Both the position numbers and the translations under genes were made by a program. DNA of 64,000 bases from Paraburkholderia podalyriae (lineage in GTDB: Bacteria; Pseudomonadota; Gammaproteobacteria; Burkholderiales; Burkholderiaceae). The stretch is from positions 161,402 to 225,401 of the forward strand of contig NZ_VZQQ01000011.1 in NCBI RefSeq assembly GCF_014397785.1, given 5' to 3'. The notes below the pieces were generated by a model. The model did no database searches. It was not told the DNA's origin and was given only the letters and a program-made list of their open reading frames with translations. Shown here piece after piece: positions 27,514 to 37,190 of the stretch. How positions within the stretch are numbered: the first letter of the stretch is position 1; the number at the start of each line of letters is the position of its first letter.

Positions 27514-27765
27514 TCAGCCACGCGGAAACGGCCATGCGCGGTGCTCGCCGTGGACCTGTCCCGAGCCGTTGGTGCTGTGCGAGGCGGGCGCCAGCTCCGT
27601 CGACGAGGCGGTCGGCGCGGCCACCGCGCCACCCTCGTTTTCCCAGCGGCTGAGATCGCGCGCCGGGGAAATCTGGCCGGTGCGTTTGTCCTGCACATAG
27701 CGAACCGCGAGGAAGCCGCCGAGTGCCATCAATGCGCCGAAAATACCAATCATGGGTCGTGCCAT
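27514..27765 (-). CDS. Small single-helix membrane protein
   Basis: An 83-residue protein with one N-terminal transmembrane helix (MIGIFGALMALGGFLAVRYV) followed by a hydrophilic Ala/Ser-rich tail. The family is unrecognised. CAGGGAG precedes two adjacent ATG codons; the second, at 27765, gives the better spacing. It lies about 100 bp downstream of the DUF883 gene on the same strand, so they may form one envelope-related unit. Confidence 0.6.
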   Translation of the reverse strand: MARPMIGIFGALMALGGFLAVRYVQDKRTGQISPARDLSRWENEGGAVAAPTASSTELAPASHSTNGSGQVHGEHRAWPFPRG

Positions 27766-27865
27766 CATGAACTCCCTGGATCGTGATGCAGATGAGCGCT
27801 GGCCGCGCAAAGTGCGCGCCGCGCCTTGTTGCGAGCCGATGCGAGCGTCGCGCGATGCGCCGCGT

Positions 27866-28183
27866 CTACCGCGCGACCAGCACGCCGAGCAGAAGACCGG
27901 TGCCCGCCGCTAGCGCGAGCGAACGCCACGGGTTATGGCGCACATAATGCTCGGTGCCGACCGCCGCCTCGCGATACCGACGATGCACGTTGCGTTGCGC
28001 GTCACCGAGTGTCGATTGCAGCGTTTCGACATGCGTGCCGAGCCGGTCGCGCAACGCATTGACGCCTTCGCCAGGGACGTTGGCGGCGAGCCGCAGCATT
28101 TCCTCGGAGTCCCTCAGCAGCACCCGGAGATCGTCGACGATCTTCTGTCCGCCGAGTGCAAGTTGTTGCGTGGTGTCAGTCAT
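27866..28183 (-). CDS. DUF883 (ElaB/YqjD-like) inner-membrane protein
   Basis: A 105-residue protein with a long amphipathic helical N-terminal region and a C-terminal transmembrane helix ending WRSLALAAGTGLLLGVLVAR, the characteristic C-tail anchor of ElaB/YqjD/YgaM. E. coli homologues are stationary-phase, tail-anchored proteins, some of which bind ribosomes. The ribosome binding site is GAGGAG before ATG 28183. It is divergent from the sigma-54 activator gene at 28584. Confidence 0.9.
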   Translation of the reverse strand: MTDTTQQLALGGQKIVDDLRVLLRDSEEMLRLAANVPGEGVNALRDRLGTHVETLQSTLGDAQRNVHRRYREAAVGTEHYVRHNPWRSLALAAGTGLLLGVLVAR

Positions 28184-28583
28184 CGTTCACTCCTCGTCTG
28201 AGTCGGCGTTCGTGAATGTCGCGCAATGGGCGCGTGGGAACGGTGCAACCGTTCGCGCTTTGCCGGGTGATGCGGGTTGCCGGTTTTTGCCCTGGCCGGT
28301 TGGCGATGCGACGTAGCGGTCAAAAGCTCGCACGACTCGATCAAACGGTCAACGTTGCAAAGCATGTGCCCGGTATATTTACCGCTTATGCACGCAGAAA
28401 AGGCCAATTTCAAGCACTTTCGACCGACTGCACGCACGATTATTTCAGCGGCTGCCGGTTCCATTGCCGGAATCAGCGTCGAAGTGGTTAAATCGTCTTT
28501 ATGAGATAGTGGCTGTACGGTCTCTCGCATTCAAGGCCTGCGCGCCGCAACATGAACTTCATTTGCACGGGACTTTCCCTTTT
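28184..28583. other. Divergent intergenic region between DUF883 and sigma-54 activator genes
   Basis: These 400 bp should carry regulatory sites for both genes. A minus-strand GG-N10-GC pattern occurs near 28275-28295 but matches the -24/-12 consensus poorly, so I do not call a sigma-54 promoter. No gene was seen. Confidence 0.4.
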
Positions 28584-29639
<1,056 letters not shown>

Positions 29640-29924
29640 TAGCCAGTGCAACGGGGGGCCGTTCGTCGATGGTGGCGGCCCGCTGTTGCGCACGCCGACG
29701 GCAAATTTGTCCAAATGTCCCAAAAACCTGGCACAGCCAGGCAAATCGTCCCACCGGTGCAACAGAAAACATCGCAACGCACGAGGTTTTGCAATTTCTT
29801 GCATTTTTTCGCTGCCAATTACAAAACGCATCCTGCACAATGCGGCAGCGTAATAAACGACGTGTCCTTCGTTTACACGCGCGACGCGTGAACGCAGGCA
29901 CCTGTACGGGCGGGGACGGGAGAA

Positions 29925-30503
29925 ATGCAAAAGAACATAGTGTGGGCTGGCAACGCGAAGTCCGTTGCCGCAGGCAAACGCCCCCACGTTACGGCGCTGA
30001 TTGCGCTGGCGCTGGCGGTTTCGTCGGCATTGAGCGGCTGCAGTTCGTTGTACTCCGAAGGCGCGGTCGCGGGTGCCGGTATCGCGGGTGCCGCGGTCGC
30101 CAGCAAGGTCACCAGCAACGCGGCGGTAGCGACCGGTATCGGTCTTGGCGCGGTCGCCGCCGCGCGCGCCGGCGTGCAGTATTCGGAGCGTGTGGTCCAC
30201 ACGAATACGCAGACCAGCATCGCGCAGGCGGCCGGTCCGCTCGAGGTCGGCGCCGTCGCGCCGTGGAGCATCACCCACTCTTTCCCGATCGAAGACGACG
30301 AACACGGCCGCGTGACCGTCAGCCGTCTGATCAGCACCGGCGCGCTCGACTGCAAGGAAATCGTCTTTTCCGTCGATCAGACCGCGACGCGCGACAAGCC
30401 CGCGAGCAGCGCGTTTTACATCGCATCGGTTTGCCGTGATGGCAAGGACTGGCGTTGGGCATCGGCCGAACCCGCCACCGAGCGCTGGGGTGCGCTGCAA
30501 TGA
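29925..30503 (+). CDS. Putative lipoprotein, tandem paralogue 1
   Basis: A 192-residue protein with a lipoprotein signal (LALAVSSALSGCSS; lipobox LSGC). A Gly/Ala-rich hydrophobic stretch follows (AVAGAGIAGAAVASKV), then a soluble domain with WSITHSFPIED, VSRLIS, two Cys and the ending WASAEPATERWGALQ. The next gene encodes the same architecture and ending, so these are tandem paralogues. Function is not known. The start at 29925 follows GACGGGAGAA. Confidence 0.8.
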   Translation: MQKNIVWAGNAKSVAAGKRPHVTALIALALAVSSALSGCSSLYSEGAVAGAGIAGAAVASKVTSNAAVATGIGLGAVAAARAGVQYSERVVHTNTQTSIAQAAGPLEVGAVAPWSITHSFPIEDDEHGRVTVSRLISTGALDCKEIVFSVDQTATRDKPASSAFYIASVCRDGKDWRWASAEPATERWGALQ

Positions 30504-31036
30504 AGGCGCGCTCGCTTGGCGTTCCGATCAGGCGTCCGCTGCGGCTCATCGCGGCCGGCGCGCTGTGCGTCGGCGCGAGCCTGCTAGCGAGCGGCTGCTC
30601 GTCGATCGGCGCCGCGAGCGGCGCGGCGGCGGGTCTCGCGTCGGGCATCGTGACCAGCAATCCGGCCGTCGCACTCGGCGTCGGCGTGGCCGTGCAAGCC
30701 GCGACCGACGAAGCGGTCGCGCGCTACATGCGCAGCATGCATCAGGATCAGCAAGATCTGATGGCGGCGCTGGTCGGCACGATGCCGGTCGGCGAAACGA
30801 AACCGTGGTCGGTCAAGCATACGTTGCCGATCGAGAACGGCCACGGCCAGGTGCGCGTGACCCGCGCGTTCAGCTCGGCGCTCGCGCTGTGCAAGGATTT
30901 CGTATTCTCGGTCCAGGACGGCGACGGCCCGAACGCGCCCGAGATGTGGTTCACGGCGAGCGCGTGCCAGCAGGACAACGGTTGGAAGTGGGCGACGGCC
31001 GAGCCGGCGGTCGCACGCTGGGGCAATCTGCAATAA
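30500..31036 (+). CDS. Putative lipoprotein, tandem paralogue 2
   Basis: A 178-residue lipoprotein (lipobox LASGC). Like its upstream neighbour it has a Gly/Ala-rich hydrophobic segment (AASGAAAGLASGIVTSNPAV), then WSVKHTLPIEN, VTRAFSS, CKDFVFSVQDG and the ending WATAEPAVARWGNLQ. The ATG overlaps the stop of the previous gene (ATGA at 30500-30503), implying translational coupling, and a strong terminator follows, so the two form a complete operon. Confidence 0.8.
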   Translation: MKARSLGVPIRRPLRLIAAGALCVGASLLASGCSSIGAASGAAAGLASGIVTSNPAVALGVGVAVQAATDEAVARYMRSMHQDQQDLMAALVGTMPVGETKPWSVKHTLPIENGHGQVRVTRAFSSALALCKDFVFSVQDGDGPNAPEMWFTASACQQDNGWKWATAEPAVARWGNLQ

Positions 31037-31067
31037 AAAAGCGGCGAGATTTTCCTCGCCGCTTTTT
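31035..31067 (+). terminator. Intrinsic terminator after the lipoprotein pair
   Basis: GCGGCGAG (31041-31048) and CTCGCCGC (31055-31062) form a perfect stem with a six-base loop and a T-run at 31063-31067. The preceding A-run makes it bidirectional, also serving the converging ABC transporter genes. Confidence 0.9.
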
Positions 31068-31102
31068 GTCTGAACCGCAGTCTTTTGCGGGAAACCCTAG
31101 GC

Positions 31103-32449
31103 TTAAGACTCCACGTCTTCCAGACTGAAGATTTCACTCTGGTCGTTATACGAAAAGATCTCGCCGTAACGGCCCCAGTTGATCACCGCGTCGAGCGTCT
31201 CTTCCGCGGCGCTATCCGACAGGAAGTCCTCGAGCTCCTGCTCGAAGCGCACGCGCGGCGCGCGATGTCCCGGCCGCTCGTTCAACACCTTCTTGATTCG
31301 CGCCGCGAGCGGCACGTGCCGCAGCAGATGCTCGGCGAACATCATCTTTCGTTCCTGCGTGCCGAACTCGGAGAACACGCGCGCCGGCGGCGTCAGGAAA
31401 ATGTCGCCCTCGCGCACGTCGGTGAAACCGAGGTGCTGCAGCACTTCGGCGATCGGGAACAGATCGTCGACCTCCAGATGCAGCGAGCGCGCGATTTCCG
31501 GCATGTCCGCGCGGCCGTGATACGGCGCAGCGGCGAGCGTCTCGATCAGACCCGCCATCAGGTTGGTCGACACGTGCGGCAGCCAGCTACCGAGCTCGAG
31601 CCCCTTCCTGGTCTTTTCGTCGGTCTGACGCGCGGTCATCTTCGCGTAAATCTCGTCGACCAGGCGGCGGAACGCCGGGTCAAGACGGTTGCGCGGATGC
31701 TTGAACGGCACCTTGATCTCGGCGATCACGCGGCCCGGGTTCGACGACAGCACCAGAATGCGGTCGCACATGAAGACCGCTTCCTCGATGTTGTGCGTGA
31801 CGATCAGCACCGCCTTGATCGGCATGCGGCCCTGCGTCCACAGATCGAGCAGGTCGGTACGCAGCGTTTCGGCAGTCAGCACGTCGAGCGCGGAAAACGG
31901 CTCGTCCATCAGCAGCAGCGTCGGATCGACGACGAGCGCTCGCGCAAAGCCGACGCGCTGGCGCATGCCGCCCGACAGCTCGCGCGGATACGCGTTTTCG
32001 AAGCCGTCGAGACCGATCAGGTCGATCGCGGCGAGCGCGCGCGTGCGCCGCTCCGACGCGCCGACGCCTTGCGCCTCGAGCCCCGCCTCCACGTTCTGCA
32101 GTACGGTCAGCCACGGGAACAGCGCGAAGGTCTGGAACACCATCGCGACGCCCTTCGCCGGGCCTGCGAGCGGCTTGCCCATGTACGTGACTTCGCCGTC
32201 GGTCGGCTCGATCAGACCGGCGATGATACGCAACAGCGTCGACTTGCCCGACCCCGAACGGCCGAGCAGACCGACGATCTCGCCTTCGCGCAGTGACAGA
32301 TTCGCGTCGTCGAGGACCAGCAGTTCGCCCTGCGTCTTGTTGAAGCCGCGGCACACGTCCTTCACGCGCAGGATTTCCTCGCCGAGGCGCGGGGGCTTCG
32401 GCGGCGTCTGGATCGGCGCGGCGGTCATAGCAGCTTTAGGATTTTGCAT
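31103..32449 (-). CDS. ABC transporter ATPase with C-terminal AAA-associated domain
   Basis: A 448-residue ATPase of the nitrate/sulfonate/taurine (NitT/TauT-like) class. The first ~250 residues hold the cassette: GRSGSGKST, LSGGMRQRVGFARAL and LLLMDEPFSALD. The remaining ~180 residues form an extra domain (starting about RKGLELGSWLPHVSTN) of the AAA-associated C-terminal type, thought to be regulatory. It lies 19 bp downstream of the permease gene. The substrate is unknown because no binding-protein gene is nearby. Confidence 0.9.
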   Translation of the reverse strand: MQNPKAAMTAAPIQTPPKPPRLGEEILRVKDVCRGFNKTQGELLVLDDANLSLREGEIVGLLGRSGSGKSTLLRIIAGLIEPTDGEVTYMGKPLAGPAKGVAMVFQTFALFPWLTVLQNVEAGLEAQGVGASERRTRALAAIDLIGLDGFENAYPRELSGGMRQRVGFARALVVDPTLLLMDEPFSALDVLTAETLRTDLLDLWTQGRMPIKAVLIVTHNIEEAVFMCDRILVLSSNPGRVIAEIKVPFKHPRNRLDPAFRRLVDEIYAKMTARQTDEKTRKGLELGSWLPHVSTNLMAGLIETLAAAPYHGRADMPEIARSLHLEVDDLFPIAEVLQHLGFTDVREGDIFLTPPARVFSEFGTQERKMMFAEHLLRHVPLAARIKKVLNERPGHRAPRVRFEQELEDFLSDSAAEETLDAVINWGRYGEIFSYNDQSEIFSLEDVES

Positions 32450-32468
32450 CGCGTTAAGCCTTCATTTC

Positions 32469-34220
32469 TCAATCTAGACGGAGCTTGCCTTCGGCGTAGG
32501 CGTACATCGGACGCCACAGCAGACGGTTGAACAGGGTCACGAACAGGGACATCACGGCGATGCCGACGATGATCTTCGGATAGTCGCCCGCCGCGGTGGT
32601 CTGCGCGATATAGGCGCCGAGGCCATGCGCGGCGACCTTGGTATCGCCCCACTGCACGAACTCTGCAACGATGCTCGCGTTCCACGCGCCGCCCGACGCG
32701 GTGATCGCGCCGGTCACGTAATACGGAAAAATGCCCGGCAGCATCGCCTGACGCCACCACTGCCAGCCGCGAATGTGGAAATTCTTGGCCGCCTCGCGGT
32801 AGTCGTTCGGATACGAGCTTGCCCCGGCGATCACGTTGAACAGGATATACCACTGCGTGCCGAGCACGATCAGCGGCGACAGCCAGATGTCCGGATTCAG
32901 ATGGAAGCGCACGATCGCGATCACGAACACGGGGAACAGCAGGTTCGCCGGGAACGCGGCGAGGAACTGCGCGAGCGGCTGGACCTTTTCGGCAAGCGCC
33001 GGGCGCAGGCCGATCAGCACGCCGACCGGCACCCAGATCACGGAAGCGATCGCGATCAGCACGACCACGCGCAACAGCGTGATCAGGCCGAGCACGAACA
33101 CGTGGCCGATCTCGTCGAGCGACACGCCGGTGCGCACATACAGGAACACGCGATACACCACGTACACCGTGGCGACCAGTACGATCGTCGCCCAGATGAT
33201 GTCGCCGATCCTGGCGTTCTTCTCGCGCTGCGGGATCTGAAAGCGCGGCGCGCTGAGCGCCGGCAGCTGAAAGCGCACGCGAGCCGCGCGCGCGAACATC
33301 CAGCCGAGCGGCACGAGCAGCCGGTGAATCAGCCGCGTGCGGCGGATCAGGTCGAGCAGCCACGATTCAGGCGCGTCGCCCGAGCTCGTGGTCTCCATGC
33401 GGAACTTGTCGGCCCATGCGACGAGCGGACGGAACAGCAACTGGTCATAGGCGAGGATCACGACCGTCATCGCGAGGATCACCCAGCCGATCGCGTGCAG
33501 GTTCTTGTCGCTGATCGCCTGCGCAAGATAGGCACCGATGCCCGGCAGCGTAATCGTGTGATTGCCGACCGTGATCGCTTCCGAAGCCACGACGAAGAAC
33601 CAGCCGCCCGACATCGACATCATCATGTTCCAGATCAGGCCCGGCATCGAGAACGGTACTTCGAGTTTCCAGAAGCGCTGCCATGAAGTCAGATGAAAGC
33701 CGCGCGACACTTCATCGAGATCGCGCGGCACCGTGCGCAGCGACTGATAGAAGCTGAACGTCATGTTCCACGCCTGGCTCGTGAAGATCGCGAAGATCGC
33801 GGCTAGCTCGGCGCCGAGCACGCGACCCGGGAACATCGCGAGGAAGAACGTGACCGTAAACGAGATGTAGCCGAGCACCGGCACCGATTGCAGGATGTCG
33901 AGAATCGGCACCAGCACGAGACCGGCGCGGCGGCTCTTGGCGGCGAGCGTGCCGTAGCTCAGCGTGAAAAAGAGCGACGCGACCATCGCCGCGAGCATGC
34001 GCAGCGTGGTGCGCATCGCGTACTCGGGCAGGTTGGCCGGATCGAGCGAGATCGCCTGTGTCTTGAGCGTCGACATCGGCGCGAGCGTCTCGTGGAAGCC
34101 GATCGACGCCATCGCGATCAGGCAGATGATCAGCGGGAACGCGACGAAGTCCCAGCGGTTGGGCAACACGCGCCATGCCGATGCATTGGCGGTGCGCTTC
34201 AGGTCGAAGCTGAAATCCAT
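32469..34220 (-). CDS. Fused double permease of an ABC transporter
   Basis: A 583-residue membrane protein with two BPD-type permease domains in tandem. Each half carries an EAA-like loop: DLDEVSRGFHLTSWQRFWKLEVP in the first and YREAAKNFHIRGWQWWRQAM... in the second, and about six helices per half are readable. A hydrophilic linker near the middle (ETTSSGDAPESW) separates them. The fusion replaces the usual permease homodimer. The start has a strong AAGGGGGAGGG ribosome binding site. It is co-transcribed with the ATPase gene. Confidence 0.88.
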   Translation of the reverse strand: MDFSFDLKRTANASAWRVLPNRWDFVAFPLIICLIAMASIGFHETLAPMSTLKTQAISLDPANLPEYAMRTTLRMLAAMVASLFFTLSYGTLAAKSRRAGLVLVPILDILQSVPVLGYISFTVTFFLAMFPGRVLGAELAAIFAIFTSQAWNMTFSFYQSLRTVPRDLDEVSRGFHLTSWQRFWKLEVPFSMPGLIWNMMMSMSGGWFFVVASEAITVGNHTITLPGIGAYLAQAISDKNLHAIGWVILAMTVVILAYDQLLFRPLVAWADKFRMETTSSGDAPESWLLDLIRRTRLIHRLLVPLGWMFARAARVRFQLPALSAPRFQIPQREKNARIGDIIWATIVLVATVYVVYRVFLYVRTGVSLDEIGHVFVLGLITLLRVVVLIAIASVIWVPVGVLIGLRPALAEKVQPLAQFLAAFPANLLFPVFVIAIVRFHLNPDIWLSPLIVLGTQWYILFNVIAGASSYPNDYREAAKNFHIRGWQWWRQAMLPGIFPYYVTGAITASGGAWNASIVAEFVQWGDTKVAAHGLGAYIAQTTAAGDYPKIIVGIAVMSLFVTLFNRLLWRPMYAYAEGKLRLD

Positions 34221-35003
34221 CAGATGCCCTCCCCCTTGAAACAGGCATTCGAACGCTCGAAGGAGGCCGCGGCTGCTCCGCGGCGGTCTATGGGTCGGTC
34301 CGGAAAGCGGAAATCAGGCATGGCAAAACGCGCGTGCGTGGTAAATCGTTAGCGTTGGAGACACGTGGAGCCGGCAATCGACGGGTTCGTGGACGCATCG
34401 CCCACGACCACAACCATCACGCCGGACTCCTGTCGCCGCGGGCGCCGCCCGAGGGCTGGCGGGCTTTCCTCGTTTTGGACGGCACGACACTACACCATCC
34501 TATGTTTCAGGCACAACCTTTCGCCGCAAATTGCGACACGGCATCGCGAGGCCGTGGCGTAAGCCGTCAGCAAGCCCCGGCTCACGTCGTCGCGCCGCGC
34601 CCTACCCTGCTCCCGCGTACTTCAGCGTGACACGTCGCGAAGCCGCCAGGCGGCGTGGCGCGCAAGCCACATCGGCGCGTCGCATCGGCGATCATCGCTG
34701 AATCGCCCCATCAGGCAGCACAGCTATCAAGAATGCGGCGCGGCTGCCGTTAAGAACCTGATCGGCACGGCATATGCGTGCCGCATCCCAGCAATAACGG
34801 TGGCATCGCGCCTCGCGACGGTTAAAATCTGGAAACGACGTACCTGTTTATCAGCGGTTCATCCCGGGCTCTGGCGGCGGCAAAGCGCCCGTCGCTCGCG
34901 ATGGGACGACACCGCAGCCGACGCAGGTAACGGACACAGCGTCGTGAGCGCGCTGCCACGAACGAGCAAGTTGCATGTCACAGCCAGACGGATCAGAGGG
35001 TCG
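34221..35003. other. Divergent intergenic region without a gene
   Basis: These 783 bp separate the ABC permease gene (minus) from the diguanylate cyclase gene (plus). Short open frames exist but are low-complexity and lack ribosome binding sites. No binding-protein gene for the transporter was found here. Confidence 0.5.
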
Positions 35004-36695
35004 ATGAACGGGACAACCTTGCGCCAGATAACCGGGCCGGTCAGCTTCGTGCTGATCGTAGTGGTTTGCTGGTTCGTGGCTGGCATGGTCGCGGACCGGA
35101 TGGTACAACAAGAGCTGGACGCGGCGTTGCGCACGCAGCGGCAAATGTCCACGTCGATCGTCGACAACATGGCGCAAGTGATTGCCAGCGACCTCGCGAT
35201 GTCCCGCGCCATCCCCGCGACCATGTCCGAAATGGACGTGGTCCAGCGTGCCCTGGTGCAATCGCAGAATTATGCCGCGAACAGCGAGGCGGCGGAACCC
35301 GCGTTGAGAGCCGCCTTGCTGAAGGATCCGCAGATGGCCGCGGTCAGCAGGTTCCTGCATGAGGCGCAGGGCTTCTCCGGGCTCGATCAGGTCTGGATCG
35401 TCAACGCGAACGGGATCTGCGTCGCGTCGAGCAGTACGATGTCGAATCCTGACGCTGCGCAGCAGTCGTTTGTCGGTGTGGACATGCGCGCGCGCGGCTA
35501 TCTGACCAACGCGTTGCTCGGCGGATTCTCCGAAGCCTACGGCGTCGGTCGCGCGAGCGGCGAGCCGGGCATCTTCATCGCCGCGCCAGTGTACGCGAAC
35601 GGGCTGCTGGTCGGCGCGGTGGTCGCCAAGGTCGGCATCGCGCGGTTGCGCCACTGGGTCGCGCACGCGGGCACCTTCGTCTCCGACGACAACGGCGTCA
35701 TCATCATGGCGCACAACAGCACGCTCGAAGGCCACGCGTTGCCGAACTCGCGCGTCACGCAGATGAGCCCCGCCGATCGGCGCATCGTCTACCGCCGCGA
35801 TACGTTCCCCGACATGCTGATCCGCGAAGACACGCAAGTGCGTGAGCAGGCGCCGTGGGTGCCGGCGTCGGTCGCCGCGCAGCTATTCGGCATAGTCGAA
35901 CAGCCTGCCCCAGCGCTCTATCAGAACCGCGGCGGCCTGAACTCGGGGCTCTCCGCGCATCTGGTCGATCCGCTCGCCGCGTGGCCGGAGCTGTTGCGCA
36001 ATCACAAGCGCGACCATCTGCTCGTGTTCCTGACGCTGGCCGGCACCGTCGCGCTCGCGTGGGTGATCACCGTGTCCTACGTGCGCGAGCGGCGCCACCA
36101 TCGCGCGACACGCGATCTCGCCGAGCAGTTGCAGTCGGCCAATACGCTGCTGTCGGCGGAGGCACGGCACGATGCGCTGACCGGCGCGCTGTCGCGGCGC
36201 TATTTCCTCGACCTGCTACGCCACGCGATCGATCGCGCGCACGCGGGCCACGAGCCGCTGTGCATGGCGATCGCCGATCTCGATCACTTCAAGCAGATCA
36301 ACGACCGCTTCGGCCACGCCGCCGGGGACCGCGCGCTCGAACATTTCGTCGAGACGTGCCGCGCCGAGCTACGGAGCTCCGACGCGGTCGGCCGGCTCGG
36401 CGGCGAGGAGTTCGGCCTGCTGCTGCCGGCCACCGATCTGACGGGCGGGCGCGAAGTCGTCGAGCGTCTGCGGCTGCGGTTGAAAGCGGTGCCCTCGCCG
36501 AAGCTGCCGGCCTCGGTGGGGCTGAGCGTGAGCATCGGCATTACCGAGCTGTCGCCCGACGATCTGCCCGAGCGTCTGATGAGCCGCGCCGATACCGCGC
36601 TGTACGCGGCGAAGACCGGCGGCCGCGACCGCACCGAAGCACTGCCGCCCGACGATACCGCGCCGCCCACGCGCACGGCGGTGAACGCCTGGTAA
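35004..36695 (+). CDS. Membrane diguanylate cyclase with periplasmic Cache-like sensor
   Basis: A 563-residue protein with transmembrane helices at about residues 12-32 and 337-359 and a ~300-residue periplasmic domain between them containing Cache-like segments (LDQVWIVNANGICVASSS, GEPGIFIAAPVY). The C-terminal GGDEF domain has DALTGALSRRYF, IADLDHFKQINDRFGH and an intact GGEEF (about residue 466). An RSSD inhibitory site lies five residues before it, so product inhibition is expected. There is no EAL domain. ATG 35004, preceded by AGAGGG, is chosen over upstream in-frame codons that extend into non-family sequence. Confidence 0.9.
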   Translation: MNGTTLRQITGPVSFVLIVVVCWFVAGMVADRMVQQELDAALRTQRQMSTSIVDNMAQVIASDLAMSRAIPATMSEMDVVQRALVQSQNYAANSEAAEPALRAALLKDPQMAAVSRFLHEAQGFSGLDQVWIVNANGICVASSSTMSNPDAAQQSFVGVDMRARGYLTNALLGGFSEAYGVGRASGEPGIFIAAPVYANGLLVGAVVAKVGIARLRHWVAHAGTFVSDDNGVIIMAHNSTLEGHALPNSRVTQMSPADRRIVYRRDTFPDMLIREDTQVREQAPWVPASVAAQLFGIVEQPAPALYQNRGGLNSGLSAHLVDPLAAWPELLRNHKRDHLLVFLTLAGTVALAWVITVSYVRERRHHRATRDLAEQLQSANTLLSAEARHDALTGALSRRYFLDLLRHAIDRAHAGHEPLCMAIADLDHFKQINDRFGHAAGDRALEHFVETCRAELRSSDAVGRLGGEEFGLLLPATDLTGGREVVERLRLRLKAVPSPKLPASVGLSVSIGITELSPDDLPERLMSRADTALYAAKTGGRDRTEALPPDDTAPPTRTAVNAW

Positions 36696-36850
36696 TTGGC
36701 TTGACGTCGCCGAAACACTCAGCGTGCGACGGCATTGCCCCCTCTGCCCCAGCCAACCTACGCCGCAAACGACGCCCGGCGTCCCGCAACGAAGCAGGTA
36801 TCATCAATCCTGATATCGGGTTGTCACTACCGCACTAACGGGAGATTCGC

Positions 36851-37117
36851 ATGAAGGGAAATCTGGTGATCGTCTGTCGCGATCAGGACGCTGATGCGTT
36901 CGACCAACTGCTCGCCGAATACGGCGCGTTCCAGACGCGTCTGTCGTCGACCGCGTGGTATCTGAAACTGGAGGTCGCGCCGGAACTGATTCAGGAGGAA
37001 ATACTCGCGCGCCTCGGCAAATATACGACGCACTACATTTTCGAGGCGGAAACGGTGACGTGGAATACCGTCGATAGCGAAACCGCGAACGCGTTGAATA
37101 CGCTGTTCTCGGACTGA
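36851..37117 (+). CDS. Small conserved-type hypothetical protein
   Basis: An 88-residue acidic protein I do not recognise. Predicted beta strands (NLVIVCRD, AWYLKLEVA, TTHYIFEAETVTW) alternate with helices (FDQLLAEYGAF, IQEEILARLG), a ferredoxin-like pattern loosely reminiscent of stand-alone Cas2/SinR-like proteins; this is only a fold-level impression. A good GGGAGA ribosome binding site supports expression. No CRISPR array is in the window. Confidence 0.7.
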   Translation: MKGNLVIVCRDQDADAFDQLLAEYGAFQTRLSSTAWYLKLEVAPELIQEEILARLGKYTTHYIFEAETVTWNTVDSETANALNTLFSD

Positions 37118-37190
37118 CCTCTTCCCGCTCCTCTCCCCGCTCGCGATGCCGACGCCTCAAACCCGGATCGCGACTCCAACCCCCCTGCTT

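Noticed and set aside
28184..28583. Sigma-54 promoter for the DUF883 gene
   Set aside because: A GG-N10-GC spacing exists on the minus strand but the flanking bases match the consensus poorly, and such spacings are common by chance in this DNA.
29725..29745. Sigma-54 promoter before the lipoprotein pair
   Set aside because: TGGCAC is present but the GG-to-GC spacing is nine, not ten; it is better read as the small palindrome CCTGGC-ACA-GCCAGG.
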